In this document: piece by piece, positions 46,239 to 57,831 of the stretch
How positions within the stretch are numbered: position 1 is the first letter of the stretch
Layout: every line of letters starts with the position of its first letter
Source: Whalleya microplaca
Lineage: Eukaryota > Ascomycota > Sordariomycetes > Xylariales > Xylariaceae
Direction: 5' to 3'
DNA: 64,000 nt
NCBI GenBank assembly: GCA_022497155.1
Contig: MU385736.1
Span: 186,001-250,000, forward strand
Program-made: the position numbers and the translations under genes
The notes under the pieces: generated by a model
The model's input: the letters and a program-made list of their open reading frames with translations, nothing else
Database searches by the model: none
Told to the model about the DNA's origin: nothing

Positions 46239-47390
46239 CTAATCCGAATCGTACTCAACCAAAGCTGTTGATGATGAGGGTGTGCCTTTGGAGGTCTCAT
46301 CCTCAACGTGTATTTTCCCCTTAGCACCAGATCCGTCTTTCGACCCAGGTCTCTTCCTCTTGATGCCGGATACCCTCGGCGAGCTCTTGGTACTGTCTCC
46401 ATTCCTATCCGGAAAGAGGAATGGATCTCGAGCAGCCCGCGTATTCCCGACAATCTCGGAGACGATATTCTCCCGCACCTGAGAAGCGGCGATCTCGGAC
46501 TTGAGCCTCTTCTTCCCGCTCGACGCCGGCGCCACGGGCTTCTTCTTCTGCTTCTCTTTCTCCTTTCCACTGGAAAATAGGGGTTTCGCAAGCGCCTTGC
46601 CGCTGTCCTCCAAACCATCACCAGCACCAGCACCAGCACCACCACCCGCACCAACGGCCCCGAAATCCACAAGCTTAGCCCTCCTCGCGTCCTCCTCACT
46701 CGCAGGCACGAGCTCAATCCCCAACGCCATCCTCTCCCTCAACTCCTCCGCGGTCCGCGCCTCGCCCTCGCGCGCCTTCCTTCCAACCCGGAAGCTCTCG
46801 CGCAGGCGCCTGTTCTGCTTATACGGGTCCTCCCAGAGCCGCGCACTCGCATCCTCCAAGTCCCCAATGCGCTCGCGCGCCTTATCCAGCACGGCGCGAT
46901 CCGCAATCGTGCGCTCGAGCTTCGCGAACGCGTCGGAGCGGAGGGCCTCGCGCTCTTTCTCCGTGAGGATCCTCAGGCCTCCTTCCTCCCCCTCCCCCTC
47001 CCCCTCCCCCTCTTTATCCCGGTCCTCGCCGGTATCCCGCCTCCGCCCGCCCTCGACAACCACGTACGCGGTATGAGCCGGATCCGTGCGGATCTCGAGC
47101 GCGCCGCCGCAGGCGGCGTGGCGCATGCGGAAGGCGAAGATCGGGGTGGTGTGGTAGTGCCCGACGCGCGTCTTGGAGGCGTTGAAGCGCACGCCCTGCC
47201 CGATGAGGGTTGGCTTGGGGCAGTGGGAGCACCACACCGCGAAGGGCATCTCGAAGCGCACGGTTAGGGACCCGTGCGAGGCGAGCTTGGAGGCGCGGGA
47301 GCCGAGGGGGTGTTTGCCGTGCAGCGCGTTGCCGGTCGTGGTGCCCTCGACGGAGGGGGGCACGTAGCGGCCCATGTTGAAGCCTTGCAT
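46239..47390 (-). CDS. Saf4/CWC16 (CCDC130-type) pre-mRNA splicing factor
   Basis: Single-exon gene for 383 aa. The N-terminal 110 residues are the conserved CWC16/DUF572 domain: MQGFNMGRYVPP start, RFEMPFAVWCSHC with the first Cys pair, GVRFNASKTRVGHYHTTPIFAFRM, then HAACGG, where a His stands in the place of one zinc-binding Cys, and EIRTDPAHTAYVV. The rest is hydrophilic: a Glu/Gly-rich run, a helical segment with charged heptads (EKEREALRSDAFAKLERTI), and a Lys/Arg/Ser-rich tail with nuclear-import-like clusters. The MQGFNMGRY start separates it from the paralogue Yju2/CCDC94. By family it associates with the spliceosome in the nucleus. GC content is high and codon use strongly GC-ending compared with the flanks. 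Confidence 0.9.
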   Translation of the reverse strand: MQGFNMGRYVPPSVEGTTTGNALHGKHPLGSRASKLASHGSLTVRFEMPFAVWCSHCPKPTLIGQGVRFNASKTRVGHYHTTPIFAFRMRHAACGGALEIRTDPAHTAYVVVEGGRRRDTGEDRDKEGEGEGEGEEGGLRILTEKEREALRSDAFAKLERTIADRAVLDKARERIGDLEDASARLWEDPYKQNRRLRESFRVGRKAREGEARTAEELRERMALGIELVPASEEDARRAKLVDFGAVGAGGGAGAGAGDGLEDSGKALAKPLFSSGKEKEKQKKKPVAPASSGKKRLKSEIAASQVRENIVSEIVGNTRAARDPFLFPDRNGDSTKSSPRVSGIKRKRPGSKDGSGAKGKIHVEDETSKGTPSSSTALVEYDSD

Positions 47391-50300
47391 CGTGGCGGTG
47401 GCGGGGGTGGTGTTCGTGGGAGGTGGGTGGATGGATTTGTCGATGGGTTGGGTTGGGTTGAGTGGTTCGTGGGTTATTGGGTTCGCTGTTCAGTCGATGG
47501 CAGGCTGGTTGGCTGGTAGGTATGTAGGTATGTTGGGTTGGTTCGACGGGATGAAGAATTGGGATGATATTGTGAGTGCGTAATACGGGAGAATTGACCG
47601 ACTGAGTTGGGGGAGCCTCCAGGGTTGACCCCACTAACCTAAGTCCGCTTTGGCATGCGAATCCCGCCAGCCGGCGCAGTACTTGCATGTGACCCGCTAC
47701 CGGGAGAGACCTCGCTATGAGGCGGTACAGTCTAATACGCCCTAGAGCTGAGCCACACGGACGTCTCTCACTGAAGGTAATTCCGTCGTAATACTAAAGC
47801 TCAATGTTGTAACTGAACTATATTGTGACTCAATAAAGTTAATAACTCATATTTAAATTCATTAAAGAAAAATGAATACGACGTCTCTTTTTTAGCCTTG
47901 AAAATATGTATCTGTAGTAAGACTGGCTTATTGAGTTGGCTCTCAATACTCCCACTTATGCCGTCGATTAGGTGTAACTCAACTTGAGAGTATACAACCT
48001 ATATATAAGCATCGGCAATTCAAAGTTGAACTTCAAAACTTTGGATTTTAAGATTGTCTTAGGAATGAAAACTTTTGACTATGTTACGCATATACCCGTC
48101 ATGCGGTGACTACTTAGATAGCTTCACCTGTTATGTGATTTTAGCATTATAAAGCATATATAGAATGAGAACTGAAGAGTCGTGTATTAGATAAACTTAT
48201 GTTGTAGGATGTGTGTTTACATAGCACGAATGGTGGAGAGAAATAGTAATCTAGCCTTGTCCCTCTTAATCATGTTATCAATGCACTGTACCTCCTATTA
48301 CAATAATAAAGCACCTCTACAATCAGTCTACTCTTACAATTCCATGGTACTTATATGAATATAAATAACATGTTCAAAGCCGATGGAAACTAGCGAGGCC
48401 CTGAAAGAAACATTGTCAAGACCACCATCGATATAAGAAGGTTCCTTGAAGGCCCCATCGTCTCTTAACCTTCTTAAATACATGGATCCCCATCTGTCTT
48501 TTAAGGAAAATTGTTCGAGACAATATAACTCCGTCTGTTGGCCTACCGGTGAATAACCAAGTACACATGCCATCCATCAAACAAAAAAATCTCTTCATCA
48601 TCCATACTACTTGTACCAAAATATGATCCTTTAATCGGGCAACGGCATAGATATTTGCCGTCTCGATACGTGCAGATATTAGAGACCCCCTTTTCTAATG
48701 AATCTCAGGAAAGCAGTAGTTTAGAGTGTTCAGATACGAATTATAGGACTGATAGGGGTACGCACCTACGTATGGCCACCGCCTGTGTATGTACCGGTAT
48801 ACAAAGGGGCCTTCCCCCTCATAGCTTCACCTTGCATTAATCAAGCCACTGCGCTCCTCGTTACTTTGGCCCATATTAGCAGCGAGGGCTTCATAGTTAA
48901 AAGAGATTCTACTACCTGTAGAAAGGCAACATGGATCAATACAACTCTCGATTCACTTGGACAAACTAGTAGTGACCACAGCGCCATCTAAATAAGACTT
49001 ACACCCACAAGAACTGATATTAGTCAGTAAAGGCCCTTTCGCTTTTGCAGAATAGTGGCGGCCATCTAGGGCACTAATAATACCTCTCGTATAATCAAGT
49101 CTCATATTCTCTCGGCCTTATCATCTGTGCCAGCCCTGACACTATCTCATATTTAGTTTAGCGTCAAGCGTTCTCTATGATATAAAGTCTATATGGCATT
49201 TACGAATGACTATACGTATATATCTTTCTAAGAAGACACTGTTCCCTCTCTTTGTGCTATATACACAAAATATACGATTAGATTATGAAGTTTTTTAGAG
49301 ATACTAGCCCTACCTGTCTTCAGATACACTCAATTCTTCCTCTAACCTAGATCATTCTTACGAATAAGAATCCCTTCTCTCATCTTCTGGTTACATTATC
49401 ATGTTCATCACCATGTTGAGATAGGACTCATAGGAGTAGATTAATTCCTCTGGGCCTTCATCTAGGTTCCATTGTCAAATACACATGTGATTCGCCCCTT
49501 CACAGCTTCACCCAGCACTCATTATGTTCTTCATTGCCTATTCTCATACCGACACAAAAATGTCTCTTGCTAAATTGGTTTGAACAATACGAAGTCCATA
49601 AATTCAAAGGTTTCGGTTCCTGCGTTTCCGAAAGCCCTCAATCATCGTACCATAAAACCCAAGAGGTCATGAAGGCGAAAAGAGGACTCGTAATGGTCGT
49701 CATTGTTTTCCATTATCCTTCTGTAATCTCTTAGGATGTGGGCTGTAATAGCCAAGTTAGAGATATGGGTGGGCTCCTTCGTTTCGAAGACAAATAATTT
49801 GCAAGATCCATACTATCGTCCGATTTCGCGATGCTAGGTTTGGAGTTTTTTCAAGCACTGCCATGGCCAACACAGCGATATGACTACACAGTAGCCTATT
49901 CAATGACCAACGAAAGAAGAATCTTCGATGATGTGCAGAGCCGGACCCGGCACCATCTTAAAAATAGTTCTTTCGTCCCTCCTATTATATAATCAGTTAG
50001 CTCAGTTACATAGCCAGTCGATCTAGACAAATAATATCTCTCACTATCAAGTGACGAAGGATGCCCCATCAGGCAAGATAAGGTGGACCGAGATTAGCTG
50101 TTGTCTAGTAAACCTCACCATATCTTACGATAGTAGTTAGCTACCTTGAAGGCCATGTTAGGATTTTGCTGACGCTTGTAAAGGCCATATCTCCTCCACT
50201 TTATGTTTTTAAAGCACGTCAAAACGAAGGAAGCTCGACAATGAAGTTTAATTGCTTACATAGGCTGCACCTACCCAATTTGGACTAATATCTAGTAGCA

Positions 50301-51037
50301 ATTCCTATTGTCGATCTATATGGATCCATCTTGATATACTCTTTCAAAACGCAAGCCTCAACTATTGGCAGCCGTTATTAAATAATTTTCTCCGGACTTA
50401 TCCTTTCAAGTCGTAAGTTAAGTAGTCATAACTTTCCTTATATAAATACAAGCCACGATGTTCTACTTGCATTTCGTATTCTGTGGCACTTCTATCTGGG
50501 ACTCCGGTTGATCTTATGTCATAGTTGATCTTGTTGTACAAAGTCTAATTGAGATAACCTTTGATGATCGATGGAGCTGGAACTGGTTCTGCCAATGGGA
50601 AATGAAGAGGCCCTTAATAAATTATTTGATCGTATCAAAATCTATTTTCGCATGCAAATCATATCCTGATACAGGCAAACTTTGGAGCAGAAGGATTAAG
50701 GCGGTGTCAGCTACTTAATGCTCGTGACCATCCCCCACATCCCCATATCAGCCGCAGAAAAATCACAACTTGTCTTGGGATTTAAACTTCTGCGGAGTAT
50801 GGCCTAGACATCGTAACGGACCGAATGGCAAATTCCTTCATACTGACAGGATAGGTAAGGGTTGGCATGCACGTACGAGGGGCTACCATGGAGGAGCAAC
50901 AGAGGAAGGCCACGATGGAAGAGACAATGTGAGGTTATCTCGTTGATCATTTGAATATATAAAGCTTCATGCCTCCTAACTCCGAATGATGCCCTTGCTG
51001 TCTGTAAACCACGTGTCCTCATTGCTACGATATCAAG
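47391..51037. other. Gene desert, 3.6 kb
   Basis: The left end is the Saf4-like promoter, with GGTTGG-rich sequence at 47400-47560. From 47780 on the DNA is AT-rich. Minus-strand frames at 48334-48619 and scattered fragments to about 49100 have a faint coding look but no nameable motif and many stops; decayed retroelement sequence is possible. A tRNA-like arrangement near 47643-47762 was rejected. Confidence 0.5.
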
Positions 51038-52617
51038 ATGGTCATAACAGCTCTTGCGCTTCTCTTCTTGTCAAGCGCCTCGTCTGCCTTGCCGACTGGC
51101 GACGGCGCCGTACAGCCGATCAGTCTACCGCCCCGCCGCTGTGGTACTGTCGCATCGTACTATGGGCAGACAACCAAGGACTGGGATAAATACAAGATGG
51201 ACCAATGGCTTGAGGCATGGATGAAGAATCATAGCAGTGAGATATCTCACCATTCATACGGTTTCTCGGGAGCTTTTGGCGACTGGGCCATGGGCAACCC
51301 AGACTGGTCGTGCCGCGACGACGGGTCAGCCAGCTCCTGCGACCTTGACCTATGCGACAACAAGCGGTTAAACAGCCGAGGGGACGATATCCGCAGCACA
51401 TATTATACCCTGGAAGCGGTCAACCGGCTGCATTCCTACTTCACCGGGCTCTCGGAGGCGTTCGAAGTGAGCGCCATTGCATCGGCCCTGAGTAAGGACA
51501 AGTGGTCGAAGACGTTTTACAAACCTAAGAATAACGACAAGACTATCAATACGCTCAAGGCGGTTCTGACCGCTATCACGACCACAATTGGTATTGGCGC
51601 AACGTTTGCCGGACTGGGCGAAGGGACAGCCCTTTTAGGTACCGCTGGTAGTGTTTTTTCGAACATAGCTAGCGGAGCTTCTGTTGAGGGACAGCTTCAA
51701 CTAAAACAAGAGTACGTTATGGACGATCCCTAGATATGACTAGACTTTGGTACTGACGAATCATCTCCATGAACAGTAAAGACGACACCTTCGACAAAGA
51801 CGCGCAGCTGGGCGCCATACTGGCCCAAGTCGTCGTCCAATCCATGAAGTCGTTCACGGCGGCCAACAACGACCTGATGGCAGGGAAAAGCTACAAAAAC
51901 ACCGGTGACATCAAAAAGTACCTCTCCGGAGGCGCCTTCGTCGCCTTTCAAGGCGTCGACAAGAACAAGGTTATCGATAAGATGAACGCCTTCATCCTCG
52001 CCAGCGCCGTCAACCAGCTCTGGCGCCAGCAGAAGATCTTCATCCTGGGCGGCGGCAAATGCGGCGACGGCCAGGGCATCGGGTCCGGGCCCAAGGACTA
52101 CAGCGTCTGTCGCGACGGCAAGGCGTGGTACATTTACTACTGGCACGAGGGCAACGGCGACCCCTTCTCCGGCAAGCAATGGGGCTACGTCACGAAGCCT
52201 CCCGGCGCTGACGAGCTCGGCAAAGGCGACTACGCGGGTATCAAGATCGCCGATGTCATAAACTCGTCGCTCGACTCGTATAACGTCGGCGAGTACAACT
52301 ACGATTCGAACAAGGCGGCCGAGCGTGTACAGTTGGCTCTGAAGAAAGGCTGGCGCAACCCGGGTGCCCAGGGTCCCTCGTGGGAAGGCACCTTCACGAT
52401 ACCCGTCTGCGACGTGAGCGGCGCCGTTGGCAAGGGCTATTATGACGGGCGATACATATTAGAAGACTACGGCAAAAATTCCAGGCCCGTGTGGTGCGGT
52501 CCTATCTGCAGCGACGACTGGGATAAGACGGACAGGTTCATCTCCGCGGCCCATATGAACAATTTCAAGAGTCCGAAACATATCTGCCAAGATCATGGTA
52601 TCAGGATTCACTACTAG
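51038..52617 (+). CDS. Secreted protein of unknown function, 504 aa
   Basis: Two exons, 51038-51711 and 51777-52617, with a 65-bp intron (GTACGT donor, TACTGAC branch, phase 2), encode 504 aa. A signal peptide (MVITALALLFLSSASSALP) is followed by a Trp/Tyr- and Cys-rich N-terminal domain (Cys35, 92, 101, 106; motif GNPDWSC). A long hydrophobic Gly/Ala/Thr-rich segment comes next (about 172-211). The larger C-terminal domain has GGGKCGDGQGIG, YYWHEGNGD and a Cys-rich end (VWCGPICSDDWD). I believe this is a conserved, uncharacterised secreted fungal family, which may carry a DUF7872 name. Similar segments may also follow some fungal GH18 chitinases, but no catalytic motif of a hydrolase is visible here. 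Strongly GC-ending codons in exon 2 contrast with the AT-rich surroundings. Confidence 0.85.
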
Positions 52618-54764
52618 CATGAGCAAGAGAGCAAGAATCTCGGGAGCAACTTTTGCAACCACTATTTCCTTTCATGTGCATATTATTCTTGTTACACTAT
52701 TACTATTCGATACAGGGCGAATCCGCTTGGTTGGCATGGTTCCCAGCGATTGTCTGTCTTGTTTTATGGGGAAGTATTACTGTCAAAGGGGTAGAAGAAT
52801 TAACGTATTAACGTGAGCAGGTAATATCTTAGGTATTCCACAAGTGCGTGGGGTGTTTGTGTTGGAATGGGCCCATAGGGCTGAATGGGGGCCTCCATAT
52901 GGCCACCACCTGTATATATAAGGAAGTTCTGCCCCTTCACATTGTATTTAACCACTCCATCATGCTTCTTATTAACTGATCCCATCTTGGATGTTGGGTA
53001 AAAACCCTGTATATCCCCATTTGTTTGGTGTTTGTATAGTATATCAAGAAAAGGGGGTTCCCCCTATTGTATTCATAACACCATGTTAGTACAATCACCA
53101 CTTCTGCTTATATTGAGATGAATTTGTCGAGATAGCCTCTGGATTACTAGAATGGCAGCCCTCAAATCGTCAATTTTGACGACTCAAAGGCCGTATCATT
53201 ACCGAGGACCATGTCATCATAATATTATGACATCTTTACTGCTATGTTCTCTATTCGACGAAATCGACCGAAACCCACTCAATACTCTACTAGTTTTCTG
53301 AGACCTCCACAATCCTCATATGACTTTCATTCAATGCTTTGTATTTGTCACATTGAACACGGTATTGTTATTAGACGGGAAATCAATGCTTTGTACAGAA
53401 ATAGGTTGTGGAAGTAATGTATGAAACCCCTATATTAAAGCCCTGCAATCAAGGTCGGGAAAATCCCAAAGAGACTAAATAGAAGGATCTTTTATAGAGG
53501 AAATATGTGTTCAGTTTCTTGAGCATAACAACATATGATTTGTACACTACAAGATAGGCGCGCCTTTCGCCACGATAGTCTGAATATCGCAGTTACAATC
53601 CCACCGTATTAGGGAATAGCCTCCATAATTGTCATGCTTACAAAAATTCTCTCGTTTTTCTGTACATCACATGAAATAACTCATGTCCAAACGGCGATCT
53701 CAGAACCGGTCTTGAGTCAGCACAGCAATTGAAAGGGCGTGAGGAGGCGAATTAGCAATAGCAAGTGCATTTCCGCGGTATCTGGAGGTTCAGTCGATCG
53801 TATGTCGATCCCCATAGGAGTTCTAGGTTCAACGGTTCCAATGCAAGCCTCAAAATATTGTCAATGTACTTTATTTAGTCCGTCTTGAAGTGCATCGTCC
53901 TGACACTCGAAATATAATTTTCAATAAGTCAAGCTGGCGGCAGTCGTCGAATATATCCAATCGCTATATACCCCGGTGCCAAGCATCTGTCTGCGCCCTT
54001 AGGTAGATCCTACTTATAGATATTTAGCGCCGTTGTTGATCACCACGAGGATGACTGTATGTGGGCAATGCCAAGCTCTTGTCGAGTTACTACCGGCACG
54101 ACCCGAGCGATCGGTACGACGTAGGGCGCACGGCTCAAAGATTGACGAAAAGATGGAAATACGAGAACTTGCGATCGTCGCGGATCTCGAGTCTATAATT
54201 AAATCCCTGCATCCCCGCGCAATCATGTTATCAATGACAATCATTCAGATATAAATCATAAATTGAAGCGTCCAGGGCGTAGATAAAATGCGGTGTGTTG
54301 AAGGTCTGTTGAGCAATTTGTAGTACGTGTACTATTACATGTTATAACCTTTGGTCGGTACTTAACACGGCATGTCCCGTTAGCAGCAAAGCATGTTGTA
54401 GTAATAAATCCATCTACGCCCTATTATATACATGCAGTGACACTTGACATGGAGAACTTTAATCTTCCTCTCCGGACCTCGGTGACCCCTCTTACTACGG
54501 GGACTGCCCAGACACCGAGTCCCCATAGTCAATGCCATTCTGGGCATTGATTGCTACCATCACGACAGCAAGATTCCACATGCAATAGCCTGTCAGAATA
54601 TCAAATAGTCGACAAAGAGAGGAGTTGCCTATATAAGGTACGATGTTGAGACACCTTGATGGCACTTATCTCGCTCACAACAGTCTAGATCACTCAGACT
54701 TACCGAAGTTCTGCCCTTAGTACGGAAATATAATACGACGCACTCAACAAGCTCACCAGTGACC
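52618..54764. other. Intergenic, 2.1 kb
   Basis: No gene supported. A 73-codon frame at 54033-54254 (plus) has no motif. A small hairpin-forming inverted repeat (TCAATGCC..GGGCATTGA) lies near 54530-54551. The right end is the promoter of the GFA-family gene. Confidence 0.5.
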
Positions 54765-55285
54765 ATGCCTGAAGGAGGGTGTCTCTGCGGCAAAGTTCGC
54801 GTTTCCTACGAGGGCGAGCCCGTTGCCAAGGTCCGTCTCCTCCTTTAATCCCCTTATTATGTTCCCCTGCAACCACACACCTGCCCCCTTTGGGACAGAT
54901 ATGCAACCGTTCTAGATAGATGGAGACTGACACTCAATCCCAGGCACTATGCCACTGCATCGACTGCCGCAAGATCACCGGGTCGACCTACAGCACGAAC
55001 GTGATCGTGCCCGGGGAGGGCTTCAAGCTCCTCTCCGGCAGCCCGAAGACGTTTACGAAGACCGGCGACACGGGCAACGATATCACGTCGCACTTCTGCG
55101 GCGACTGCGGCAGCACGCTGTTCCGCACCGGCCCGAGCTTCGGCACGACGAAGGTCGTCAAGGCGGGTATTCTCGACGACCCGAAGGGTCTTGATGGGGC
55201 TAAGCCGGGCGCCGAGTTGTTCGTTGACTCGAGGGTCAACTGGGTCCCGCAGGTCCCCGGGACGGTCCAGAAGACGGCTATGTAA
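54765..55285 (+). CDS. GFA/CENP-V domain protein (glutathione-dependent formaldehyde-activating-like)
   Basis: Two exons, 54765-54830 and 54944-55285, encode 135 aa; the intron has an unusual GTCCGT donor, a CTGAC branch and a CCCAG acceptor, and splicing joins the motif VAK-ALCHC in frame. All expected zinc-binding cysteines are present: GGCLCGK (Cys6, Cys8), CHCIDC (Cys25, Cys27, Cys30) and CGDC (Cys74, Cys77). The length is normal for single-domain members. The family is named after bacterial Gfa, which promotes addition of formaldehyde to glutathione, but most fungal members have no known substrate. Cytosolic, no signal peptide. The C-terminal VNWVPQVPGT segment is typical of the fungal branch. 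Confidence 0.9.
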
Positions 55286-57831
55286 TGGAGTGTAGGCAGG
55301 CTCCGGTCTCCGTGCTCCGTGCCGGTGTCGGTGGAGGGGATTGTTAGACCGCTGTGGGAACCGTCACACCGCTATGGGGACTGATCCAACGTGTGTGTAC
55401 TCCGTATCCACGAGCATACACGACATCTGTGGAGCCACCATGGGGAAAACAAACTCGTGGCTGTGTTCCTGCTACAATGTCCTCCGCCCACGCTGGCTTG
55501 TGAGACGTTCGTGGAGTTTCGGGGGGTAAAAGTATACCGAAATGCTCCAAGTTTGACAAATGCCAAGACGCATGGGAATGTATCCTATCACCACAAAGTA
55601 TTCGTGATAAAATAAAAGGCTATATCATCTGTGATATCCGACTTACGTAGCCTACGCTTGATTAAAGCGCTTAATCAATAGGCTAACCTGTGGATCGCTT
55701 GGGGTTCAATATTGAAATATAATGCGAAGTTCTCGGATTGCATGAATTGATATCATTTTTCCAAGCCGAGATTGAAGATGAGTAAAATGACCAAGGCGCA
55801 AGTTGACGTGTTGTAAGAGGATCAGCAATGCGGTCAACAGCATCTCCTACTAGTCGGTAAAGTCTTGTATCTTCAGATATTGGAGGCGACACTGATGAAG
55901 GCGCCGGTCCATAGGTAGGCCGCGTGGTCCTAATCTCCCGTTGGGGTCTTCTCACGGCGTTGTGGGTCTCTCTCTGTTCTTAGGAGGGAGGTGGTAAATT
56001 GCTGGCAACGTAATGTGTACGGTTGTATCTCGATCAGATAAATGTGATACTATAGGTAGTACGGAGTACAGAGTACATGATAAGTATTTTCCGGTTGATC
56101 GGAAATAAATGAAAATCCGGAAATATTCAGAGGGCATACCACCATCTTGGAGTACGGATTATGGTATTTGTATATCACCAGTCCTCCATCGCCGATGACC
56201 TTCTTGACTTTACGGCCCCGATGCCCTCTCCTTGACCCTCGCCGAAGAATTGGGCGGCCAGATGCACAAAGCCTGCTGCCATAAAGCTGGTAATATGTGT
56301 ATAAATTCAGGTGACGCTATTTAGGGTCTTTGCTATTGTGCCGTAATCTCACGGCTATGCGGCCTGTATTAGTTAGTCCGTTGTCCGGAAAAGGAATCGC
56401 TGAGGAGGCGCAGTAACCCCTTTTCCAGTTACGTCCAGCAATAAAATGCCTCCCTTGCCTTCTTTCGTGCCTGCATTTCTAGAATTGGTGCTAGTACGGG
56501 CAATTTCGAGGTGGCTAGCATCGATAGGTTAGTATGTAGTTGTAAGTAAATGTGTTCATGCAGTCGAATCGACATCATCGGGCGAGCTTGGATCAGAATT
56601 ACTACAGCACGCGTACACTGAAGAGAAGATCTACACACTACTAACCAGTAGGCGCTGCTGAGCTGGCTAAGCTTTTTTTAGTGGCTTTGTCTGAATTTGA
56701 TTGGCAGCTGCGGGCACCGTAAGAGCGGACGAGTCGGAAGTGCCAAGCCAATCAGATCAGGTCAAGCGTCATGGATGCCCGTACTTGACCCGTTCTTGCA
56801 CTGACTTGACACAAATAGTGCTGGAATGGGCAGAAATGGGGCACTGAATGGCAGGGATGCGGTGGACAGAACCCTGGGACCATCCCCCTCATCATGCCTC
56901 AAATGCTTCGAATTGCCCCGCATAGCCACAACATGCCACATCAGCTTTCCTTCTGATACAGGAAAGTGAAGCACGCCCTCAACAGTCCCTCCCTCCTCCA
57001 AAAGGTACTTACATATGTAGCAGCCATAGTAGATGTACATGTAGCATAGCCCACCTGAGGCGGCCAGGCCAATCCGGTCGCGAATACATGTAGCCAGCTG
57101 CTAACAGCCAGACACCATAAACGAGCACTCGACTGTTAAGTACATATGTAACCTAGTCAGCCAATAATAATAATAATAAGTCAAAACAAGTCAACACAAG
57201 TCAACTAATCCGTAGTGGCAGTACAGTTTATTACATAGTGGCCACCTCGTGTTATTGAGACATCAGACCGTCGCATGCCAGGTAGTCAGCCAGTCCCAAT
57301 CCGACCTAGCCCTGCTTAGCTGCTGCCGCCATACTTCGGTTCCTGTGCCTAGTCTTACATAGTACAAGTACAGGCAGGACAGGCAGGACAGGCAGGACAG
57401 GGTCTTACAGGTGTTTGTCGCACCAGATAAATAAAAACCGGGGGCGATTCCATTTGTCTGATCAGTGAAAAAGAAAGAAGGAGATCCTTTCTTGATCTCG
57501 GTTGCTTGGCTTGCGTGTTCACCTTTCCTTTTTCTAACCGTTCTTTTGCTATTTTCGCACTTCATTCTACTACATACACATCAAACCACAACCACATCAC
57601 CACCACCAACGCTCACTCGCTAACTCACTCACTCATACTCATCGGCACTGAAGCAACTCTCTCGTTTTTTTGCTTTTTCAGTGGTGACACATCGGCCTAA
57701 CAAACTTTCAGACACAACTTTTAATAATTACACTTTTGTTTCCGTTGTTTAATCTGTTAGTCAGTCAGTCTTCCGCTTGGCAAGTATTGCATTGCAACAT
57801 AACCCATCGATCGATTCGAACCACCACTACA
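55286..57831. other. Intergenic, 2.5 kb
   Basis: No gene supported; frames up to about 100 codons lack motifs. An (AAT)n tract lies at 57163-57179, and a 9-bp tandem is listed separately. The last 300 bp is CT- and CA-rich, a probable leader of the GH72 gene. Confidence 0.5.
57370..57401. repeat. 9-bp tandem repeat (ACAGGCAGG)3.6
   Basis: Three complete and one partial copy of ACAGGCAGG, about 430 bp upstream of the GH72 start codon. Confidence 0.8.

Noticed and set aside
46501..47688. Long Ser/Pro-rich or Arg/His-rich frames on both strands (46501-47076 plus, 47014-47688 minus).
   Set aside because: They overlap the Saf4/CWC16 gene, which is supported by strong domain conservation; these are compositional shadows.
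47643..47762. tRNA-Tyr-like arrangement on the minus strand (GTCCGTG acceptor-like start, TGGCTCAGC box-A-like, CTGTA anticodon-loop-like, TTCGCAT T-loop-like).
   Set aside because: The D-loop lacks the expected GG, spacing to CTGTA is two bases too long, the T-stem does not pair, and more than 40 extra bases would have to be intron or insertion. At best it is a decayed tRNA; a covariance-model scan would decide.
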